A stretch of 64,000 bases of DNA from Pseudomonadota bacterium (GTDB lineage: Bacteria; Desulfobacterota; Binatia; Binatales; Binataceae). Under the pieces are notes generated by a model that ran no database searches, was not told the origin of the DNA, and worked only from the letters and a program-made list of their open reading frames with translations. The stretch spans positions 310,001 to 374,000 of the forward strand of contig JAJPHI010000011.1 in assembly GCA_021325355.1 (NCBI GenBank), written 5' to 3'. Position numbers and translations under genes: made by a program. This document shows, piece after piece, positions 8,544 to 16,822 of this stretch (the stretch's first letter is position 1; each line of letters begins with the position of its first letter).

Positions 8544-9181
8544 GGCGCTGCCTTCACCGGGCGGCCGGCGCCCGCGAGTCGCGCGAGATGAGGGCGAAGC
8601 TGCTCGACCAGCGCATGGCGATGGCTAAGTTGGGCGGCTTCGCGTTCCCCGACCTCCGCGAGATACTTGCCCATGGCCGGCAGATACAGCACCGAACGAT
8701 AGGGGAAACCCGGACGAATCTCGGGGAAACAGCGATCGGCAATGACGCCCTCGAGCGCGGCGTCGGCAATCGCCTCTTGCAGCGCTCCGCCGAGTTGGTA
8801 AAGCAGCACGGCCACGCTGCGCAGACGCGCGATGCGGCGTGGCGCTGGCACTCCGCTCATCCGCCGAACCACCTCCTCGGCGAGCGCGCGATCATCAGGA
8901 TTGGCCACCCCCAGCCATCGATGGGAATGGACGCCGGGCGCGCCGTTGAGCGCGTCAACTTCGAGACCGCCGTCGTCGGCGAGCGTCGGCAGCCGCGCGC
9001 GGTCGAAATAAAACCGCGCCTTGGCCCGCGCGTTGGCGACGAAACTGTCGGCATCCTCGGGCGCCTCCTCGGTGATACCGACGTCACGCAGGGAGACCGC
9101 CGCAAGTCCGCAACCGTCGAGCAGGAGTCGATACTCGTCGAGCTTCGCGCGATTGGAAGTGGCGATCAGCAGTTCAGCCAT
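8540..9181 (-). CDS. rdgB: Non-canonical purine NTP pyrophosphatase (RdgB/HAM1)
   Basis: Hydrolyses dITP, ITP and XTP to monophosphates, keeping deaminated purines out of DNA and RNA. The protein is 213 residues, slightly longer than usual. Family motifs are intact: ATSNRAKLDEY at residues 7-17, ADDGGLEVDALNGAPGVHSHRW around residues 67-88, and a late YLPAMGKYLAEV where the family normally has FxPxG. The ATG overlaps the upstream ddl stop as TGATG, and its stop overlaps the next start as GTGA. Sitting downstream of guaB, which makes XMP, it has a sensible metabolic context. Confidence 0.92.
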   Translation of the reverse strand: MAELLIATSNRAKLDEYRLLLDGCGLAAVSLRDVGITEEAPEDADSFVANARAKARFYFDRARLPTLADDGGLEVDALNGAPGVHSHRWLGVANPDDRALAEEVVRRMSGVPAPRRIARLRSVAVLLYQLGGALQEAIADAALEGVIADRCFPEIRPGFPYRSVLYLPAMGKYLAEVGEREAAQLSHRHALVEQLRPHLARLAGAGRPVKAAP

Positions 9182-10347
9182 CAGAGTCGCTTGCTATCGG
9201 GCAGGTAACTGTACTTCAAGCGGCTGCGCGCGTCGTGATCTTCGAGCGCAAGTTCGATGAGACGATCGATAAGCCGCGGCAGACTCAAACCGGAAGCCTC
9301 CCACATCCGGGGATACATGCTGATCGTCGTAAACCCCGGAATGGTATTGACTTCGTTGATATACAGCTCGCTCAAATCGTGATTGGCGAGAAAATCCACG
9401 CGCGCCATGCCGCGCAGCCCCAGCGTACCGAAGGCCGCCACCGCACATTCGCGGATCCGCTCGCGAACGTCGTGCGGCAGCTCGGCGGGTACCTGGATAG
9501 TCGCGCCGTCTGGATCGACATATTTGGACTCGTAACTGTAGAACTCGTGACCGCCTCGGACGATCACCTCGCCGGGGAGAGAAGCCTCGGGGCGATCGTT
9601 GCCGAGCACGGCGCATTCGAATTCGCGGCCGGGGCATGCCGCTTCGAGCAGGACTTTGCGGTCGTACTGGAAGGCTTCGTCGAGCGCCGCCGCGAGCGAT
9701 TTGCGCTCGGCCACCCGGGAGATTCCCACCGACGAGCCGAGCGTGTTGGGTTTGACAAACAGCGGGTAGCCCAGATCATCCGCCAATCGTATCGGCAGCC
9801 GCGAATCCTCCTCATAGGCGCTCCGCGTGAGCGCGTGAAAACGGACGACCGGCAAGCCGGCATCGCGCAGCAGGCGCTTCTGAATCTCCTTGTCCATGCC
9901 GATCGCCGAGCCCAGCACACCCGCGCCGACATAGGCGATGCCGGCCAGTTCGAGCAGACCCTGGATGGTGCCGTCCTCGCCGTAAGTGCCGTGCAGGACC
10001 GGGAAAATCACATCGGGGGTCGCGATCGCTTCCTGCCGGGCCTGGTGCCCGCGGGTCTTCGCGCGCGCCGTCGCGACCAGATGAAAACCGCCGGGGTAGG
10101 GCGGCAGGTTGATCGGCAGTCCGGCGCGATTCAACGCGCGGAGTTTGGGCGCCGCGACGCGCAGATACGCGAGCGCATCGTCGCGCAGATACCAGCGTCC
10201 GTCGCGGGTGATGCCGATGGGAATAACCGCGTAGCGTGCGGGATCGAGCGCCGAAATGACCGTTAGCGCGGAGCGCAGCGAAATCTCATGTTCGCTCGAC
10301 CGTCCGCCAAAGAGCACGCCGACTCTCAGCTTCTTCCGCCCGCGCAT
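9181..10347 (-). CDS. ddl: D-alanine--D-alanine ligase
   Basis: ATP-grasp enzyme joining two D-Ala for peptidoglycan precursor synthesis. The N terminus GVLFGGRSSEHEISLRSA is diagnostic. The ATP-grasp core has KPNTLGSSVGISRV, and the Mg-binding end is INEVNTIPGFTTISMYP. It is about 388 residues long, as expected. The open frame continues upstream into guaB sequence in another frame, so I set the start at the ATG at 10347, seven bases after the guaB stop. The VanA-type omega-loop variant cannot be excluded by eye, but the sequence looks like an ordinary Ddl. Confidence 0.94.
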   Translation of the reverse strand: MRGRKKLRVGVLFGGRSSEHEISLRSALTVISALDPARYAVIPIGITRDGRWYLRDDALAYLRVAAPKLRALNRAGLPINLPPYPGGFHLVATARAKTRGHQARQEAIATPDVIFPVLHGTYGEDGTIQGLLELAGIAYVGAGVLGSAIGMDKEIQKRLLRDAGLPVVRFHALTRSAYEEDSRLPIRLADDLGYPLFVKPNTLGSSVGISRVAERKSLAAALDEAFQYDRKVLLEAACPGREFECAVLGNDRPEASLPGEVIVRGGHEFYSYESKYVDPDGATIQVPAELPHDVRERIRECAVAAFGTLGLRGMARVDFLANHDLSELYINEVNTIPGFTTISMYPRMWEASGLSLPRLIDRLIELALEDHDARSRLKYSYLPDSKRL

Positions 10348-10354
10348 GCGGCAA

Positions 10355-11812
10355 CTATGATGGCCGGTAGTTCGGCGCTTCCTTGGTGACAAAGACGTCA
10401 TGGACGTGGCTTTCGCGCTGGCCGGCATCGCTGACCCGCAGGAACTTCGCGCGCCGCCGCAGATCCGCCAGATCCATCGCGCCGACATACCCCATCCCCG
10501 CCTGGAGGCCGCCGACGAGCTGTTCGATATTCGAGGCGAGCGTCCCGCGATACGGCACCAGTCCCTCGATCCCTTCCGGCACGAGCTTGCTCGGCGCAAC
10601 ATCCTGTTGCGCATAGCGGTCGCGCACCCGTTCGCTCATCGCCCCGAGCGAGCCCATCCCGCGATACATCTTGTAGCTGCGGCCCTGATAAAGGATCGTC
10701 TCGCCGGGACTCTCTTCGGTCCCCGCGAACAACGATCCGATCATCACGGTCGAGGCACCCAGCGCAAGCGCCTTGGTCACGTCGCCCGAGAAGCGAATCC
10801 CGCCGTCGGCAATCACCGGAATTCCGCGCGGCTCGGCCACCGCCACGCAGTCCATGATCGCGGTTACCTGCGGCACGCCGACCCCGGCGACCATCCGCGT
10901 GGTGCAGATCGAGCCGGGACCCATGCCGACGCGCAGGGCGTCGGCGCCCGCCTCGATCAAGGCCTTGGCGCCTTCGGCCGTGGCGACGCTTCCGGCCACC
11001 ACCTCGACGCCCGGACACTCCCGCTTGGTCTGACGGAGGGCTTCGATAACGTTGAGCGAATGGCCGTGCGCCGTATCGATACAGAGTACGTCCACGCCCG
11101 CGCGACACAGCGCCTGCGCGCGCTCCTCGCGGTCCGGGCCGACGCCGATCGCGGCGCCGACGCGCAGCCGCCCGTGCGCATCCTTGCTCGCGTAAGGATG
11201 GCGCGTCGCCTTGTCCATGTCCTTGACGGTGATGAGGCCGCAGAGCCGGTCGTGCTCGTCCACCAGGGGCAGCTTTTCGATCCGATGGGCCTGCAGGATC
11301 TCCTTCGCCTCCTCCAGTTGGATCCCCGGCCGCGCGGTGATAACCCGTTTGGTCATCACCTCTTTCACCGGCCGATCGGGACGCCGCTCGAAACGCAGAT
11401 CGCGGTTGGTGAGAATCCCGACGAGACGCGACTCGGCGACCACCGGGAGACCTGAGATGCCGTGGCGCTGCATGATGGCGAGTGCTTCGCCGATGGGTTG
11501 CTCCGGATGAACCGTCACCGGATCGGCGATCATTCCGCTTTCGAACTTCTTCACCAGGGCGACCTCCGCCGCCTGGCGTTCGATCGAGAGATTACGATGG
11601 ACAAAGCCAAGCCCGCCCAACTGCGCGATCGTGATCGCCGTGCGCGACTCGGTCACCGTGTCCATCGGACTCGAGAGCAGCGGGATGCGCAGTCTGATGC
11701 GGGCCGTCAGCGCGGTCGCCACATCGCAATGCGACGGCATCAGCTCCGAGTACTGTGGCAACAACAGAACGTCATCGAACGTCAGGCCCTCGCGAAATTC
11801 CTGGTGCGCCAT
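10355..11812 (-). CDS. guaB: Inosine-5'-monophosphate dehydrogenase
   Basis: Oxidises IMP to XMP with NAD+, the committed step of GMP synthesis. The 485-residue TIM barrel carries a tandem CBS insert at about residues 95-205 ([22 protein letters not shown] and [18 protein letters not shown]), which is the adenylate-sensing module. The catalytic loop is [18 protein letters not shown], and the flap region has the [11 protein letters not shown] stretch. Two in-frame ATGs occur at 11818 and 11812. GAGG lies two bases before the first and eight before the second, so the second is preferred. It is the first gene of guaB-ddl-rdgB-glycosyltransferase, and a hairpin with a T-run precedes it. Confidence 0.96.
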   Translation of the reverse strand: MAHQEFREGLTFDDVLLLPQYSELMPSHCDVATALTARIRLRIPLLSSPMDTVTESRTAITIAQLGGLGFVHRNLSIERQAAEVALVKKFESGMIADPVTVHPEQPIGEALAIMQRHGISGLPVVAESRLVGILTNRDLRFERRPDRPVKEVMTKRVITARPGIQLEEAKEILQAHRIEKLPLVDEHDRLCGLITVKDMDKATRHPYASKDAHGRLRVGAAIGVGPDREERAQALCRAGVDVLCIDTAHGHSLNVIEALRQTKRECPGVEVVAGSVATAEGAKALIEAGADALRVGMGPGSICTTRMVAGVGVPQVTAIMDCVAVAEPRGIPVIADGGIRFSGDVTKALALGASTVMIGSLFAGTEESPGETILYQGRSYKMYRGMGSLGAMSERVRDRYAQQDVAPSKLVPEGIEGLVPYRGTLASNIEQLVGGLQAGMGYVGAMDLADLRRRAKFLRVSDAGQRESHVHDVFVTKEAPNYRPS

Positions 11813-11846
11813 AGTCATATCCTCGAATCAGGCAAAACCCGCAGAT

Positions 11847-11875
11847 AAAACAAAACCCGCAGGGTTACCGCGGGT
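11847..11875 (-). terminator. Terminator / possible attenuator before guaB
   Basis: Read on the minus strand, ACCCGC (11875-11870) pairs with GCGGGT (11860-11855), followed by TTTGTTTT. A second copy of GCGGGTTTT lies just downstream (11842-11834), so the 5' arm could pair with either copy. It ends transcription from the upstream hydrolase-like gene or controls guaB. Confidence 0.6.
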
Positions 11876-11969
11876 CCTTATGGGCCGGTCAGCTGAAATT
11901 GAAAAAAATCAGCGCCATGTATTTCTGTAACAAATGAGCGCGCGCTTCGCAATTCCACTCCCGCGCCCT

Positions 11970-12791
11970 TCACGCGCCCTGGTCCTCCGGCGGCTCGGAA
12001 TAGAGCAGCAGCAGCTCCTGCCCCAGCGCGCGCACGATGAAGCGCTGCATCTCGCTCACCGTGCGCTCCAGCGCGCGTCCGCCGACAAGCCAATGGCCGC
12101 GACCCCCAAGCCAGCGCACTTCCGCGCCGATCGCGAGAGCAAAACGCGCGACGCGGTCGCGCGGCGCGAAGATATCGGAGTCGCCGGCGATTATCAGTCC
12201 GCTCGGGGCCGCAGCCGCCGGCGGCGAGAGCGTCGCCGGCGCATCACGCGATTCCGCCTGCCGCTCCAGTTCCGCGGCGAAGCCCGCAAAATGACGGGTC
12301 AGGCCGCGAATTATCTGCTCGCGCTGAAACGCTTCGGCGTCCGCGATGAATTCAAACAACGTGCGACCGGTCGGCGGCGCGAGCGGAGTCCCCAGCTTCA
12401 GGGCCAGCCGTCGGCGCCAGCCCGCAATCAAAGGCGAGCGAAAGCCGGGCAGGGCAGGGCCGAGGCCTATCGCGACGGTCGAAAGCTCCGGCGCAAGCTG
12501 TAGCCCCAGCCATCCGCCGTAGCCGTGTCCGACCAGTATCGGATTGCCCTCGCAGGCGCCGAGCGCTTCGCGTACGAGGGCCGTCAGCGCCGCAACTCCA
12601 CAATCCGCGCCAAGAGCCGAATACGGATCGAGCGTGCACACCTCCCATCCGAGGTCGTTCAGATAGCCTGAGAGGAGAGAAAGATGACTAATTGTAGTGA
12701 AGAGTTCGGGCAGAAGGACGATCGGACGGCTGAATTTCCGCGTTGCGGGATGCGCGATCGCGCCCGCCAGACGCCCGCGTCTCAGCTCCAT
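11970..12791 (-). CDS. Alpha/beta-hydrolase-fold protein with altered nucleophile
   Basis: A 273-residue alpha/beta-fold protein. Where hydrolases carry GxSxG, this one reads GHGYGG, with Gly90 at the nucleophile position, confirmed from the codons at this site. An acid (GDSDIF, Asp204/206) and a histidine (GRGHWLVGG, His233) are still in the expected places. It is therefore probably not a serine hydrolase: it could be a binding protein, a pseudo-enzyme, or have a relocated nucleophile. A proline- and alanine-rich insert lies near residues 184-197. It ends 94 bases before the hairpin upstream of guaB. No signal peptide is visible. Confidence 0.78.
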   Translation of the reverse strand: MELRRGRLAGAIAHPATRKFSRPIVLLPELFTTISHLSLLSGYLNDLGWEVCTLDPYSALGADCGVAALTALVREALGACEGNPILVGHGYGGWLGLQLAPELSTVAIGLGPALPGFRSPLIAGWRRRLALKLGTPLAPPTGRTLFEFIADAEAFQREQIIRGLTRHFAGFAAELERQAESRDAPATLSPPAAAAPSGLIIAGDSDIFAPRDRVARFALAIGAEVRWLGGRGHWLVGGRALERTVSEMQRFIVRALGQELLLLYSEPPEDQGA

Positions 12792-12847
12792 CGTTCAGCG
12801 CTGGCAGAGAAATCCGGCGCGGCAAAAAGGTTTTCTGATCGGCGAGA

Positions 12848-12873
12848 AAGGCCCCCTCTGACGAGGGGGCCTT
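12848..12873 (-). terminator. Terminator downstream of the lysine-rich small gene
   Basis: Perfect 11-bp stem AAGGCCCCCTC (12848-12858) with GAGGGGGCCTT (12863-12873) and four-base loop TGAC. It lies about 90 bases past the small gene's stop. The T-run is weak on both strands, so efficiency is uncertain. Confidence 0.6.
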
Positions 12874-12962
12874 CTGTTGACGAGGCCTTGAAGCCCCGGC
12901 TCATTCCAGCAGCTAGCCCGGTAGTACGCCTTCAGCGTCGTCGCGAAGGCGGGGTTAAAAGC

Positions 12963-13067
12963 TTACTTCTTTTTGGTTGGCTTCTTCGGCGCAGCTTTCT
13001 TCTTCATGGTGCTCTTCATTTTGGCTTTGGATACAGCCTTGGTACCGGGCTTCTTCTTAGCTGGCAT
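12963..13067 (-). CDS. Lysine-rich small basic protein (34 residues)
   Basis: The frame from the ATG at 13067 encodes 34 residues: about 15 Lys with Pro, Ala, Ser, Thr and three Met, and no acidic or aromatic residue. The composition resembles a histone-H1-like C-terminal tail (KKPG, AAPKKPTKKK), so nucleic-acid binding is the natural guess, but no folded domain is present and no named family can be claimed. AGGAGGAG lies just before the ATG, a near-consensus sigma70 promoter lies 73 bases upstream and a strong hairpin follows. Together these mark a real, probably abundantly expressed, independent gene. Its closest neighbours are a hydrolase-fold gene downstream and divergent ftsB. Confidence 0.75.
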   Translation of the reverse strand: MPAKKKPGTKAVSKAKMKSTMKKKAAPKKPTKKK

Positions 13068-13139
13068 AACTCTCCTCCTCTTCAGGGTCTATGCTGCTGG
13101 ACGAGCGCACAAAACTGCATCTGACCCATCGATGCGGGA

Positions 13140-13168
13140 ATTATAGAAACGCGTTATGAACAAAGCAA
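13140..13168 (-). promoter_or_regulatory. Sigma70-type promoter of the lysine-rich small gene
   Basis: On the minus strand TTGCTT (13168-13163) and TATAAT (13145-13140) are separated by exactly 17 bases. The -10 box is a perfect match to consensus. Transcription would begin near 13133, giving a leader of about 65 bases. Confidence 0.75.
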
Positions 13169-13300
13169 GAGAATCCACTAAAATTTTCAAAAGTTTTTTC
13201 CTCAGATCAATTTCGTGGCACCCCGATCGCGCTCCGAATTAAAACATAGTTGAGAAGCACGGTCTTGCCTCTCGACGAACCCCCGGCCTAACCTTGTGCC

Positions 13301-13615
13301 ATGCGCGGGTTAAGCCCAGGTGTGCGAGCCCATTGGTTCAATCTAATGCTTGGCGCGATTCTGCTCGCGCTCACGGTCAATTTCCTGATTGGTCGCGAGG
13401 GGATGCGCGACTTCTTGAAGCTCGCCGCCTTCGAACGTAGCCTTAACGCCGAAAATCTGCGCCTGTCCGCCGCCAATGCCGCGCTTCAAACCCAAAGCAA
13501 CCGCCTGCGCAACGACGACGCCTATGTCCAGGCGCTGATTCGCACTGAACTCGGTTACAGCCGCCCGGATGAGATTACGTATCGCTTCAGCTCGGAGACG
13601 CACCCGCGCAACTGA
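13301..13615 (+). CDS. ftsB: FtsB/DivIC-type septum formation initiator
   Basis: A 104-residue bitopic membrane protein. It has a short cytoplasmic N terminus, one membrane segment at about residues 12-31 (WFNLMLGAILLALTVNFLIG), then a periplasmic coiled coil at about residues 40-75 and a C-terminal segment ending LIRTELGYSRPDEITYRF, where ELGY-PDE is the typical FtsB/DivIC signature. In the divisome it would pair with FtsL and FtsQ. The start is an ATG at 13301. The downstream lipoprotein gene overlaps its 3' end by 47 bases, suggesting co-expression. Confidence 0.85.
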   Translation: MRGLSPGVRAHWFNLMLGAILLALTVNFLIGREGMRDFLKLAAFERSLNAENLRLSAANAALQTQSNRLRNDDAYVQALIRTELGYSRPDEITYRFSSETHPRN

Positions 13616-14105
13616 TCTGCGCGCGCGCGAACCGTCCCTCGCTTCCTCCGCTGTCCGCCTGCTCGCCCTGGTCTGCGCCTTTGCCAGTCCCGGATGCCTC
13701 AGCGATCAGATCAAGGAGAATCAGCGGCAACTCGAACAGCAGCAGACCCAGATCAATCAGCTTCAGCAGGAGATTGCGGCTCTGCAGAACGCCCGTGTCT
13801 CGTACAACACCGCGCCGCCGCCCGGCGGATGCGATCAGGGGGTGATGGGCGAGGCGACCCACAAGGGCGCCGAGCGGTTTGCCGCCAATGACCTGACACG
13901 CGCGCTGGCCTACTACCAGGATGCGGCCGACGCCTGTCCGACGAGTCCGCGCGCGCAGGTGAATCTCGCGCACCTGTACGAGGCGATGAATGATAACGCG
14001 CAGGCGCTCGCGCACTATCAGGAGGCCGTCCGCTTGAGCGGCCCTCCCGCCGATCCTGACGCCGTTGCCGAAGCGCGCGCGGCCGTCGCCCGATTACAAA
14101 AGTAG
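13569..14105 (+). CDS. Coiled-coil and TPR lipoprotein, CpoB/YbgF-like layout
   Basis: A 178-residue protein with a basic N terminus, a hydrophobic stretch VRLLALVCAFASPGC that looks like a lipoprotein signal (Cys43, an imperfect lipobox because of Pro), a Gln-rich coiled coil at about residues 46-76, a Pro/Gly linker, and two TPR-like helix pairs at about residues 98-178. The coiled-coil-then-TPR order recalls CpoB/YbgF, which works with Tol-Pal during division, although the protein is shorter. Overlap with ftsB supports a division or envelope role. The true start is uncertain: the 40 residues before Cys43 are long for a signal peptide. Confidence 0.72.
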   Translation: MRLRIASARRRTRATDLRAREPSLASSAVRLLALVCAFASPGCLSDQIKENQRQLEQQQTQINQLQQEIAALQNARVSYNTAPPPGGCDQGVMGEATHKGAERFAANDLTRALAYYQDAADACPTSPRAQVNLAHLYEAMNDNAQALAHYQEAVRLSGPPADPDAVAEARAAVARLQK

Positions 14106-14161
14106 CGCCCCGACCACTCAGTGGACCGGCGCCGTCAGCTTGCGCTTCGCGGGTCAGCTCC

Positions 14162-15763
14162 TCACAGGAGATCCCAGACGCTTGTACACAGGTGCTCGGT
14201 TGCGAAATCCGCTTCCGTTGCCGGCGTCGGCGGCACGAATGACTGGAACTCATCGGCGGCGGCACTGTACGCCGGCCATGCCGGCTGCCCCGCCGAGTTC
14301 GGATTCCCGGTCTTGGCGAAATTGGTCCAGTACGTGATCATCGCGTCCGACAGATCGAGTTGGTCGGGCGTGAACGGCGCCGGCACGCCAAAATAGATCA
14401 TCAGGTACTGCACTTCCGCCGAATGATATGCGCCGAGCGGAAAGCTCGCCGGCACCAGCCCGAATTCAAGCGGCGCGTTCTCGTCGCTGAATTCGTACGC
14501 ATAGGTGGTCACATACTGCGCCAGCGATTGATCGGCCAGCCGCGCCGGACAACTGAAGATGCCGTCCGTGCCGGATGCGCCGAGCGCCAGCGAAGCCGCA
14601 TCGGCAGGCGGATTTGCCGGCAGTGGATAGTCGGCCAGCACGATCGGTCCCAGCACCGGTCCGAACAGCGCGTCAACCGCCGAAGCATATTCGTCGTTCG
14701 TCAGCGGATGGCCCAGATAGTCGTAATCCAGCGCGACGAACAGGCGATACTCGTCATGGTTGGTGCCGGCCATCACCGGCACGCGATTGAACTGACCGCT
14801 GCTGAACGCCGCCCCCAGCGTGGTGGTCAGCAGCGATCCATCAACGAACGGATACATCGGGAACGGCTGCAGCGACACGAGCGTGTAGGCCGGCACCTTG
14901 CGCAGGCATGCCGCCCTCTGATTCGTGCAGCCGACCGCGTCAGCGAACGCCGCGCCCGATGCGACGAACTGACTGCCCTCGGTTTCCGCCTGTGCAAGCG
15001 GGATTATCGCGTCCGTATAATCGGTGAAGCCGGCGTACGATCCGCTCTCGGCGATCGCCCGTTGAAAAAGTCCCGCGGCGAGCGGCGAGGCGAGCTGCGC
15101 ATAGACGCTCTGACCGCCCGCCGATTCGCCAAAGATCGTGACCTGATTCGGATCGCCGCCGAACGCGCTGATATTGTTGTGCACCCACTGCAGCGCCGCC
15201 TGCTGGTCCATCAGGCCGTAGTTCCCATTGAGATGGCCCTCGGCATCAATCGCGCTCTGGGCGAAGAATCCGAGCAGCCCCAGGCGGTAGTTGATCGTTA
15301 CGACGATCACGTTGCCCAGCACCACCAGCGGCGTCGGATCGTAAAGCTCGCCGCTGCCTCCGGTCAGGCCACCACCGTGAATCCACACCATCACCGGCAG
15401 CGCCCGATCTGAAGCCGCCGAAGCCGGCGTATAGACGTTGAGGAACAGGCAGTTCTCGCTGCCGACATCCTGTCCGGTCAGGGAATCGAACTGCGGACAG
15501 ACGTTGCCGGGATGAAACGCCGGCCAGATACCCGGCCAGCGGCCGAATGGCTTGGGCGGCTTCCATCGCCGAAAGCCGACCGGCGGAGCCGCATAGGGGA
15601 TGCCGAGATATTCGTTGACCGAGCCCACCGTCAGGCCCGCAACCGGCCCGCTCTGCGTGACCACCAGCGGCGGGTTAGCGGCCGCCAGGGCCGACGGCGT
15701 GCGCGTCAGAAAACTCAGCAGACCACCAACCAAAGCCATCAGGGTCAGTGTTGTAAATCTCAT
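14162..15763 (-). CDS. Secreted type-B carboxylesterase/lipase
   Basis: A 533-residue carboxylesterase with an N-terminal signal peptide (MRFTTLTLMALVGGLLSFL, cleavage near SALAAA). The family hallmarks are present: YLGIPYAAPPVG, ENCLFLNVYTP, the oxyanion WIHGGGLTGGSG, and FGESAGGQS with Ser214 as nucleophile. The catalytic Glu and His are expected near GTNHDEY and YHSAEV. It would hydrolyse carboxylic esters in the periplasm or outside. The open frame extends far upstream into polyprenyl synthase sequence, so I placed the start at the ATG at 15763, which begins the signal peptide. It is the last gene after the cof cluster on the same strand. Confidence 0.9.
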   Translation of the reverse strand: MRFTTLTLMALVGGLLSFLTRTPSALAAANPPLVVTQSGPVAGLTVGSVNEYLGIPYAAPPVGFRRWKPPKPFGRWPGIWPAFHPGNVCPQFDSLTGQDVGSENCLFLNVYTPASAASDRALPVMVWIHGGGLTGGSGELYDPTPLVVLGNVIVVTINYRLGLLGFFAQSAIDAEGHLNGNYGLMDQQAALQWVHNNISAFGGDPNQVTIFGESAGGQSVYAQLASPLAAGLFQRAIAESGSYAGFTDYTDAIIPLAQAETEGSQFVASGAAFADAVGCTNQRAACLRKVPAYTLVSLQPFPMYPFVDGSLLTTTLGAAFSSGQFNRVPVMAGTNHDEYRLFVALDYDYLGHPLTNDEYASAVDALFGPVLGPIVLADYPLPANPPADAASLALGASGTDGIFSCPARLADQSLAQYVTTYAYEFSDENAPLEFGLVPASFPLGAYHSAEVQYLMIYFGVPAPFTPDQLDLSDAMITYWTNFAKTGNPNSAGQPAWPAYSAAADEFQSFVPPTPATEADFATEHLCTSVWDLL

Positions 15764-15809
15764 TTGGATTACCCCCTGCCAGTTCGGAGGATGATCGGTC
15801 AGAACGCGT

Positions 15810-16811
15810 TCAAGTGGCCCGATCGCGTTGCTCGTCGAGCAGCAGTCCGAGGCTGTCGCGATAAATCGATGGCGCCAGTTCCCCGAGATGATGGCGTGCG
15901 AGCGCCGCCTGCTCGGCGGCCATCGCGCGCGCCCGCTCGAGAATCGAGGGATGCCGCACCATCCGCAAGGCGCTTTCGATCGCGGCCGCGCCGCCATGCC
16001 CTCCGTTCGCAAAGAAGTTCCGCAATTCCGGCAACTCATGCATCCCCAGCACGAGCGGCAAGGATAGCACTCCCGTGCGCAAATCCGAGCCGATGGGCTT
16101 GCCGATGCGCTCCTCGCTGCCGCTGACGTCGAGCACATCATCCATCATTTGGAAGCTGCGCCCGAGGGCGAGGCCGACCGCTTCGAGCGCGCCGACCGTC
16201 GCCGGCGCGGCTCCTGCCAGATCCGCCGCCACGCGCGCCCCCGCGGCGAACAACGACGCGGTCTTGCGCGTGATGATCTCGAGATAATCCTCGATGCGGG
16301 CGGCGGCGTTATGGCGCATGCGGCCCTCCATCACTTCGCCCTCGGTCAGACTGATACAGGCGTGCGCAGCGATCCGCACCAGCCGTTCCTCGAAGCGGCC
16401 GCAGAGTTCGAACGCCCGGCAGAAGAGAAAATCGCCGGCGACCAGCGAAGCGGCGGCGCCATAGCGCGCCAGCACCGAGGGTTTGCCCCGCCGCATCGTC
16501 CCGCCATCGATAATGTCGTCATGCAGCAGCGTCGCCGAATGGATCAGTTCGATCGCAATCGCGGCGTCGATAGCGTCGTCGAGTCGTTCATCCAGACCGC
16601 CGCAGGCCCGGTAACTCAAGAGCACGAACAGGGGGCGTACGCGCTTGCCCACGCCGTCTATCAGGTAGTGGCAGATCTCGGCTATCAGGCTCTCCCGCGA
16701 GTCGAGCATGAGCAGCAGCTTTTGCTCCATCGCCGCCAGCTCGGCGCGGACGCACGCGGCCGGATCCGACCGGCGCGTCGGTGATGGCGAGAGATCTCGA
16801 TGGGGTTTCAC
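15810..16811 (-). CDS. Trans-polyprenyl diphosphate synthase
   Basis: A 333-residue isoprenyl chain elongation enzyme using isopentenyl diphosphate, likely producing the long side chain of a respiratory quinone. The first aspartate-rich motif is HDDIIDGGTMRRGKPS (Asp98, 99 and 102) and the second is MMDDVLDVSGSEERIGKPIGSDL. GKRVRP at residues 55-60 binds substrate diphosphate. Small Ala and Thr residues before the first motif (HSATLL) suggest a long product such as octaprenyl or nonaprenyl. The start is a GTG at 16811, 11 bases after the cofE stop, so it appears co-transcribed with F420 genes. Confidence 0.9.
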   Translation of the reverse strand: MKPHRDLSPSPTRRSDPAACVRAELAAMEQKLLLMLDSRESLIAEICHYLIDGVGKRVRPLFVLLSYRACGGLDERLDDAIDAAIAIELIHSATLLHDDIIDGGTMRRGKPSVLARYGAAASLVAGDFLFCRAFELCGRFEERLVRIAAHACISLTEGEVMEGRMRHNAAARIEDYLEIITRKTASLFAAGARVAADLAGAAPATVGALEAVGLALGRSFQMMDDVLDVSGSEERIGKPIGSDLRTGVLSLPLVLGMHELPELRNFFANGGHGGAAAIESALRMVRHPSILERARAMAAEQAALARHHLGELAPSIYRDSLGLLLDEQRDRAT

Positions 16812-16822
16812 GCGCGCCGGCT

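Noticed and set aside
9181-10614. Longer ddl start at 10614
   Set aside because: The upstream 89 codons lie within guaB in a different frame and show no homology to Ddl.
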